From: Clostridia bacterium
GTDB taxonomy: Bacteria; Bacillota; Clostridia; Oscillospirales; Butyricicoccaceae
NCBI GenBank assembly: GCA_017559995.1
Contig: JAFYPP010000094.1
Location: forward strand, 1-64,000
Direction of reading: 5' to 3'
DNA: 64,000 nucleotides
This document shows, piece after piece, positions 59,326 to 64,000 of this stretch. The notes below the pieces were generated by a model. That model saw only the letters and a program-made list of their open reading frames with translations. It searched no databases and was not told where the DNA came from. Position 1 is the first letter of the stretch, and each line of letters begins with the position of its first letter. The translations under genes were made by a program, and so were the position numbers.

Positions 59326-60213
59326 ATGAACATCGAAGCCATTCGAGCCGTAGCGGAAAAATATGATGCCCAGACCACCGGCGATCTGGGATTCCTCTTC
59401 GCCGACCTCAAGACCGGCGAGACCGTCACCGTCAACCCCGACAAGGAACTGCCCGCCGCCTCCACCTTCAAGGTGTTCCTGCTGGCCGAGTTCCTGCGCC
59501 AGTGCGAAGCCGGTAAGTATGACCTGATGGCCCGTCACGAACTGAAGGAAGAGTTCGTCAGTCCCGGCAGCGGCGTTCTGTGCGATCTGCTGCCCGGCAT
59601 GAACCTCACCCTGCTGGACTACGCCCGTCTGATGATGATGCTGTCGGACAACACCGCCACCGACTATCTCTATTCTCTCACCGGCCGTGACAACATCAAG
59701 AACAACGTCATCGACGCCTTCGGCCTCACCATGACCAAGTGCGATTATCCCTGCAAACTGCTGATCGATACCTATTTTGACCCTGCCCATAAGGTGGAAC
59801 CCGGCGAGCGCAACTGGCGCAACACCGACGATTACCGCTGCCTGACGCCCACCAACGACTCCACCTCCTGCAACGACATGGCCAAGGTGCTCAAGATGGC
59901 CTATGAGAAGACCCTGTTCTCCGCTTGGGTGTCCGAGCAGATGATCGACATCATGAAGCGCTGCCACACCAACAGCCGCATCCCCAAGGAGCTGCCCCGA
60001 GGCGTGGAAGTTGCCCACAAGACCGGCACCATGGACAAGGTGGCCAACGATTGCGGCATCGTTTATACCGAAAAGGGCGACTACATCCTGTGCCTGTTCT
60101 ACAACGGCAACGTAGCCACCCAGGAGGAGTACGACGCCAACAAGAAGGGTCGCTTCAGCGACGGTCTGCTGGCGCAGATCTCCAAGGAAGTTTACGAGGC
60201 CTATCTGCAGTAA
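59326..60213 (+). CDS. class A beta-lactamase-fold serine hydrolase, no signal peptide
   Basis: 295 residues with the three penicillin-recognising motifs: AASTFKVF (Ser-x-x-Lys), LMMMLSDNTATDYL (SDN) and AHKTGTMDK (KTG). An EPGERN segment lies where the omega loop with the deacylating Glu is expected. The protein has no export signal, starting MNIEAIRAVAEKYDAQ, so a role in antibiotic resistance is unlikely. Co-transcription with a D-aminoacylase points to a cytoplasmic D-peptidase, amidase or esterase. SD GGGAGGATC. Confidence 0.87.
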   Translation: MNIEAIRAVAEKYDAQTTGDLGFLFADLKTGETVTVNPDKELPAASTFKVFLLAEFLRQCEAGKYDLMARHELKEEFVSPGSGVLCDLLPGMNLTLLDYARLMMMLSDNTATDYLYSLTGRDNIKNNVIDAFGLTMTKCDYPCKLLIDTYFDPAHKVEPGERNWRNTDDYRCLTPTNDSTSCNDMAKVLKMAYEKTLFSAWVSEQMIDIMKRCHTNSRIPKELPRGVEVAHKTGTMDKVANDCGIVYTEKGDYILCLFYNGNVATQEEYDANKKGRFSDGLLAQISKEVYEAYLQ

Positions 60214-60231
60214 AACGCTGTACAACCACAA

Positions 60232-60266
60232 GCCGCCGTGCGAGTTCGCACGGCGGCCTCTTGTTA
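60232..60266 (+). terminator. terminator of the catabolic group
   Basis: GCCGCCGTGCG / AGTT / CGCACGGCGGC, perfect 11-bp stem (60232-60257), then CTCTTGTTATTT. Confidence 0.82.
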
Positions 60267-60289
60267 TTTGCGAAACAAAGCGATATACT
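60261..60289 (+). promoter_or_regulatory. sigma-A promoter for the small protein and two-component genes
   Basis: TTGTTA (60261-60266), 17-bp spacer, TATACT (60284-60289), beginning inside the terminator tail. Confidence 0.7.
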
Positions 60290-60322
60290 GGATGGGAAGG
60301 ATACCCAAAAGGAGAAACCGAT

Positions 60323-60685
60323 ATGTTCCTGTTCAAACGGCGAAAGAAGCGGCAGCCCGGCAAAGACGGGGAGGCCCTTCTGCGCTTTGCCGAAAACTCC
60401 CGTCATTATGAAGTCGCTGCCGAGAGCATGGATCTGATACGCGCGACGCTGAATCCCCGTACTTTTTTTGGAAGGTGCGACGACGTCGCGGCGTGTGAAA
60501 CACGGATCACGGGGCAGCCCTCTGCCTTTCTTGCGGACACGGAGCTGCAAACCGCGCTGCAGATCGAGTTTATCGATCGGGTGATCGCTGCCGGCAGGCA
60601 GGAGACTATGCTGCCGTACATCGAAAGGTTGACGGAGGAAGCGCTGGCGCATTACCGTTCGGTGACCGTTGACCGGAACCGTTAG
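60323..60685 (+). CDS. small protein of unknown function before the two-component system
   Basis: 120 residues, basic N-terminus (MFLFKRRKKRQ), otherwise soluble and helical, no signal or membrane helix. No family recognised. SD AAAGGAG precedes it and the sensor-kinase gene starts 80 bp later, so they probably share the promoter at 60261-60289. Codon use is like neighbours, supporting a real gene. Confidence 0.6.
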   Translation: MFLFKRRKKRQPGKDGEALLRFAENSRHYEVAAESMDLIRATLNPRTFFGRCDDVAACETRITGQPSAFLADTELQTALQIEFIDRVIAAGRQETMLPYIERLTEEALAHYRSVTVDRNR

Positions 60686-60765
60686 GCCGCCCGGGCCACG
60701 ATTCCGTTTGCCGTTGGGATGACGGCACAAAACAACCGTGAAAATCTTTACCCGGAGGAAACCGC

Positions 60766-62574
60766 ATGAAGAGCAAAAAGCGTCTTTTTGACCATATCGG
60801 CTTTGCGCTGCCGCTGCTGCTGGCGGTGATCTGTGTTGTGTCCGTATCACTGCGCAATCATCAGGCGTCGCTGGCCATCCCCATGCCGCAGGAGTTTATC
60901 GGGGAATACAGCCGGGACGGCGAAGTCTGGCAGACTTTGACGGAAGGATCGGATATTTCCGCCCTGAAAGGTGACCTGTATCTTCGGGGCAGCTTCCTTT
61001 GGGAAATGCACGAAGGCTGGCAGTTGAACTTTTACCGCAATCATATTGGCGTGCAGATCTCCGTCAACGGACAGCTGGTCTATCAGGACGACATCTTTGA
61101 CATCCCTGATCTGAAGCCGGAGTTGTTTGCCTCCATGTGCGTGCGGGCGTGGCGGGGTACGCTTGTGCCCGCCATCAGGCCGGAGGACACCGTTGAGATC
61201 TATTTGCACAATCCCCACGTCTGCGGCAACGGGACGGCGTACAGGGATTTCCTCACCACCCTGTGTTCCGACCCGGTGGAATGGAGCATTCTGGAACTGA
61301 ACCTGGCGCCTTACGGGCAACGGTTCAGGCTGGCGGGCGTGCTGTTCGCCGCCATCTCGCTGATGCTGATCGGCGCCGCCATCGCGGCTGTGATCATGCG
61401 TATCCCCGTGGGAGGCACATTGCTGAAACTTGGCCTGCTGACGCTGTTCGCCGGCGGCTATGTGGCCTTTGACAGCATCGACGTTTCCTACTGGAGCGAC
61501 TTGAATATCCTGAACACCTATGCGTGTCAGCTCTGCATGATGCTGGCGACTTTCTGCCTCTGCCACTTTTTGAGTGATCATTTGACCGGAAAGAAGCGGC
61601 GCGCGGCAAAGATCGCCGTGACTCTGTCCGCCTTGCTGAACAGCGTACTCATTGCGCTGTCCTTTGTGGGTGTGACGGTGATCTACGATACACTGCCCTA
61701 TTGGGCGGGCGCGCAGATCCTTCTGTGTCTGCTCTTTCTCATCCTGTACGTGCCGGAAGTGCTGCGCAAAGACACAAAGCGGCTGGTGCCCATATCCGCC
61801 GTCGCGCTGTTTGCCGCCATGCTGCTGGACTTTTTCGGTGTGGGCGCGAACATCGTCTGGCGGGCGCCCTGCTCCAAGATCGTCTTTGCGGTGCTGCTTG
61901 TTATCCATATCGTTGCGGCGGCAAGAGGGGTCGTAACCAACCACCGTGCCTCCATCCGCGCGGCAAAGCTGGAAAAAGAGCTGGAGGACAGCCGCATCGC
62001 CATTATGCTTTCCCAGATCAAGCCCCACTTCCTCTACAACGTGCTCAACGCTATCTACCACCTCTACCGCAAAGAGCCGGAAACGGCACAGGAGGCTGTC
62101 AGCAGCTTCGCGGAGTACCTGCGCTGCAATATGCTGTCCATCGAAAAGAACGAACCCATTCCTTTCCGTGAGGAATATCAGCACATCCAGACCTATCTGT
62201 CGCTGGAACAGATCCGCTTCCGGGAGAAGCTGGACGTGGTGTACGATGTGGACGTCACCGACTTCAAGGTGCCGCCCCTCACTGTAGAGCCGCTGGTGGA
62301 AAACGCGGTGAAGCACGGCGTGACCAAAAAGCGGGGCGGCGGTATCGTTACCATCTCCACCGGCCGGATCGATGGGGCTGTGCGGATCACCGTAGCCGAT
62401 ACCGGCGTGGGCTTCGATCCGGACAACTACATGGCCGACGGAAAACCCCACGTGGGCATCCGCAATGTGCGGGATCGCCTGCAGCATATGGTGGGCGGTA
62501 CGCTTTCCATCACAAGCTCCGAAAACGGCACGGTGGCCGTTGTGACCATCCCTGCAAAGGAGGACGGAAAATAA
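60766..62574 (+). CDS. LytS-like sensor histidine kinase
   Basis: 602 residues: an N-terminal membrane helix (about 11-28), an external ~150-residue domain, about six to seven further helices (190-400), then a His_kinase domain. The phosphorylated His is in SQIKPHFLYNVLNAIYHL, and the ATP-binding N and G boxes are VEPLVENAVKHG and VADTGVGFDP. It belongs to the LytS/7TMR-type kinases that act with a coupled response regulator. The next gene starts directly after its stop. Confidence 0.9.
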   Translation: MKSKKRLFDHIGFALPLLLAVICVVSVSLRNHQASLAIPMPQEFIGEYSRDGEVWQTLTEGSDISALKGDLYLRGSFLWEMHEGWQLNFYRNHIGVQISVNGQLVYQDDIFDIPDLKPELFASMCVRAWRGTLVPAIRPEDTVEIYLHNPHVCGNGTAYRDFLTTLCSDPVEWSILELNLAPYGQRFRLAGVLFAAISLMLIGAAIAAVIMRIPVGGTLLKLGLLTLFAGGYVAFDSIDVSYWSDLNILNTYACQLCMMLATFCLCHFLSDHLTGKKRRAAKIAVTLSALLNSVLIALSFVGVTVIYDTLPYWAGAQILLCLLFLILYVPEVLRKDTKRLVPISAVALFAAMLLDFFGVGANIVWRAPCSKIVFAVLLVIHIVAAARGVVTNHRASIRAAKLEKELEDSRIAIMLSQIKPHFLYNVLNAIYHLYRKEPETAQEAVSSFAEYLRCNMLSIEKNEPIPFREEYQHIQTYLSLEQIRFREKLDVVYDVDVTDFKVPPLTVEPLVENAVKHGVTKKRGGGIVTISTGRIDGAVRITVADTGVGFDPDNYMADGKPHVGIRNVRDRLQHMVGGTLSITSSENGTVAVVTIPAKEDGK

Positions 62575-63354
62575 ATGAAGATCATTGCTGTGGATGACGA
62601 GCGCATTGCCCTGGAAGGCCTGCTGGACGTGATCGCCGAAGCGGCACCCGACGCGGAACTCAACGGCTTCGAATACCCCGAGGATGCCCTGGCGTTTGTG
62701 GATGAACATGATTGCAATATTGCGTTTCTGGACGTGGAAATGGCGGGAATGAGCGGCGTGGAACTGGCCGAGCAGCTGAAACTGCGCAACCCCGACATCA
62801 ACATCATCTTCGCCACCGGCTTTGAAGAATACCGCAAGGAGTCCTACGAGCTGCATGCCAGCGGCTATCTCACCAAACCCATCACGGTGGAAAAGGTAAA
62901 GCGGGAACTGCTCGATCTGCGCCGTCCCATCCCCAAACGCAGACGGCTGCGGGTACAGACCTTTGGTAATTTTGAAGCCTATATCGACGGGAAGCCCATC
63001 TATTTCAAGTACAGCAAGACCAAGGAACTGCTGGCGTATCTTGTGGACCGAAAGGGCGCCCTTTGTACTTCTGCCGAACTGCAGGCGGTGATTTTCGAGG
63101 ATGACGGCAGCCATGAAAGCTATATGAAGAGCCTGCGCCGGGATCTGCTGGAGACACTGGAGGCTGCCGGCTGCGGAAATGTGATCGCCCAGCAGCGAGG
63201 CAAACTGGGCGTGATGCCGGACAATCTGGATTGCGACTATTATGATTGGTGCGACGGCAAACGCATGGGCATTATCTGGCACGGCGAGTACATGGCCCAG
63301 TACAGCTGGAGCGAGTACACCGCCGGTGTGCTGGAACGAATGAGCAAGAACTGA
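62575..63354 (+). CDS. response regulator with SARP/OmpR-like winged-helix output
   Basis: 259 residues. The receiver domain (1-118) has VDDERIALEG acidic pocket, the phosphorylated Asp in IAFLDVEMAGMSG, and GYLTKPITVEKV with the conserved Lys. The output part starts LRVQTFGNFEAYIDG and continues KTKELLAYLVDRKGALC and the BTAD-like end, as in SARP-type transcription factors rather than LytTR. It pairs with the LytS-like kinase and precedes an SLH-protein gene, a possible target (inference). Confidence 0.88.
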   Translation: MKIIAVDDERIALEGLLDVIAEAAPDAELNGFEYPEDALAFVDEHDCNIAFLDVEMAGMSGVELAEQLKLRNPDINIIFATGFEEYRKESYELHASGYLTKPITVEKVKRELLDLRRPIPKRRRLRVQTFGNFEAYIDGKPIYFKYSKTKELLAYLVDRKGALCTSAELQAVIFEDDGSHESYMKSLRRDLLETLEAAGCGNVIAQQRGKLGVMPDNLDCDYYDWCDGKRMGIIWHGEYMAQYSWSEYTAGVLERMSKN

Positions 63355-63360
63355 ACAGAA

Positions 63361-63395
63361 AAAAGTGGACGGAGCATACCGTCCACTTTTTTGCC
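63361..63395 (+). terminator. terminator after the response regulator
   Basis: AAAAGTGGACGG / AGCATA / CCGTCCACTTTT, perfect 12-bp stem then TT. A possible weak promoter (TTGCCC, 18-bp spacer, TATAGT near 63416) for the next gene starts in its tail. Confidence 0.88.
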
Positions 63396-63507
63396 CCCGT
63401 TTTGCACCCTTTTGTATAGTATGATGGGGAAAATTACCCAATGTCCCCCTGTGGGACGTACTGTGCAAACATCCATAAACCGAAAAATGAACATCAGGAG
63501 GTAACAC

Positions 63508-64000
63508 ATGAAAAAACGAGTTCTGAGCATCATGCTCACCCTTGCGCTGACGATGTCCTGTTTTGCAGCCATGGCCGTACCGGCAAATGCCGCAGGTACC
63601 GCCGCCGATCTGTTCGATTTTCCCAACACTTCCGGCTGTCCCCAGGATGATTCCTGCCCCATGTATATGTTCACCGATGTGGAACTGGACGCCTGGTATC
63701 ATGACGGCGTTTGCTTCTGCCTCTCCACAGGTCTGATGAACGGTATGCCCGACGAGCGCTTCGGCCCCAACGAGATGGCCAGTCGCGCCCAGATCCTCTC
63801 CATTCTGTGGAGTCTGGAAGGCGCCCCCCTGGTGCCCGTTGCCGAAGGTTTTAACGATGTGTTTGACAACGACTGGTACTATTATGCCATCCGCTGGGCC
63901 TCTGCCAACAATGTTGCCGGCGGCTACGGCGACGGCTTTTTCGGCCCCAACGATGCCATCACCCGTGAGCAGATGGTGGTCATCCTGTGGCGTTATGCCA
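63508..64000 (+). CDS. S-layer homology domain protein (partial, 3' end outside window)
   Basis: 164 codons visible, starting MKKRVLSIMLTLALTMSCF at 63508 (SD AGGAGG), a Sec signal peptide ending near ANA. Two SLH repeats are under way: YMFTDVELDAWYHDGVCFCL with MPDERFGPNEMASRAQ, and FNDVFDNDWYYYAIRWA with FGPNDAITREQ. These repeats anchor proteins to secondary cell-wall polymers. The remainder lies beyond base 64000, so what the protein displays is unknown. Confidence 0.9.
   Translation, partial: MKKRVLSIMLTLALTMSCFAAMAVPANAAGTAADLFDFPNTSGCPQDDSCPMYMFTDVELDAWYHDGVCFCLSTGLMNGMPDERFGPNEMASRAQILSILWSLEGAPLVPVAEGFNDVFDNDWYYYAIRWASANNVAGGYGDGFFGPNDAITREQMVVILWRYA

Noticed and set aside
59326-60213. 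Antibiotic-resistance beta-lactamase
   Set aside because: No signal peptide and co-transcription with a D-aminoacylase make another hydrolase role more likely.

Overview
The window looks like a chromosomal segment of a GC-rich anaerobic Firmicute, most likely a gut Clostridia/Oscillospirales-type bacterium. Supporting signs are strong Shine-Dalgarno sites, sigma-A promoters with mostly 17-bp spacers, an Rnf-type membrane complex, a short-form HisG with HisZ, many lipoproteins, an S-layer-homology protein, a serpin, and no oxygen-respiration genes. This assignment is inference from gene content. No phage, insertion sequence or CRISPR array was seen.

Layout. 1-4972 (minus): an operon of two YtcJ-like amidohydrolases, an EFR1-type flavodoxin/ferredoxin and an AlaX-type editing protein that runs off the left edge. 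5108-5194: tRNA-Leu(CAA). 5251-12260: a large secreted repeat protein, an MFS transporter, an Mbeg1-like hydrolase, and an ECF sigma/anti-sigma pair. 12300-14082 (minus): an operon of SPFH protein, small membrane protein, YbjQ and a ribbon-helix-helix protein. 14217-17125: an RlmI-like rRNA methyltransferase, two small membrane proteins and an aromatic-acid-exporter-like protein. 17287-25383: a complete histidine operon hisZG(fused)-D-C-B-H-A-F-IE-K behind a promoter flanked by a perfect 10-bp inverted repeat.

25714-33995 is the most unusual block: a two-repeat lipoprotein, the flavin transferase ApbE and an Rnf-like complex (rnfC-D-G-E-A). It has no rnfB. RnfA has lost both cysteines that normally hold the intramembrane [2Fe-2S] cluster, RnfE keeps only one, and RnfG is double length with two flavinylation-type motifs. 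NusG-II and Gx-transporter genes follow. This looks like a remodelled extracytoplasmic flavin electron-transfer machine rather than a standard ferredoxin:NAD oxidoreductase.

34235-35680 (minus) encodes a barnase-family RNase made as a lipoprotein on a Pro/Thr-rich stalk, followed at once by its likely inhibitor, a barstar domain fused to a DIP1984 domain. 35773-39489 is the arginine operon argG-argH-argF. 39794-41766 pairs an ECF sigma factor with a membrane-anchored serpin sitting where an anti-sigma factor is expected. 41883-46295 holds PadR/DUF2812, an aldehyde dehydrogenase, an ATPase and a conserved helical protein.

46419-60213 is a long plus-strand catabolic region: GntR regulator, M20 hydrolase, oligopeptide-binding lipoprotein, two tandem amidohydrolases, opine-dehydrogenase-like enzyme, PepD-like dipeptidase, alanine-dehydrogenase-like enzyme, class I amidotransferase-like hydrolase, D-aminoacylase-like enzyme and a cytosolic class A beta-lactamase-fold protein. 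Together they suggest uptake and breakdown of modified amino acids or small peptides; the substrate is unknown. The window ends with a LytS-like kinase, a response regulator with a SARP-like output domain, and the start of an S-layer-homology protein.
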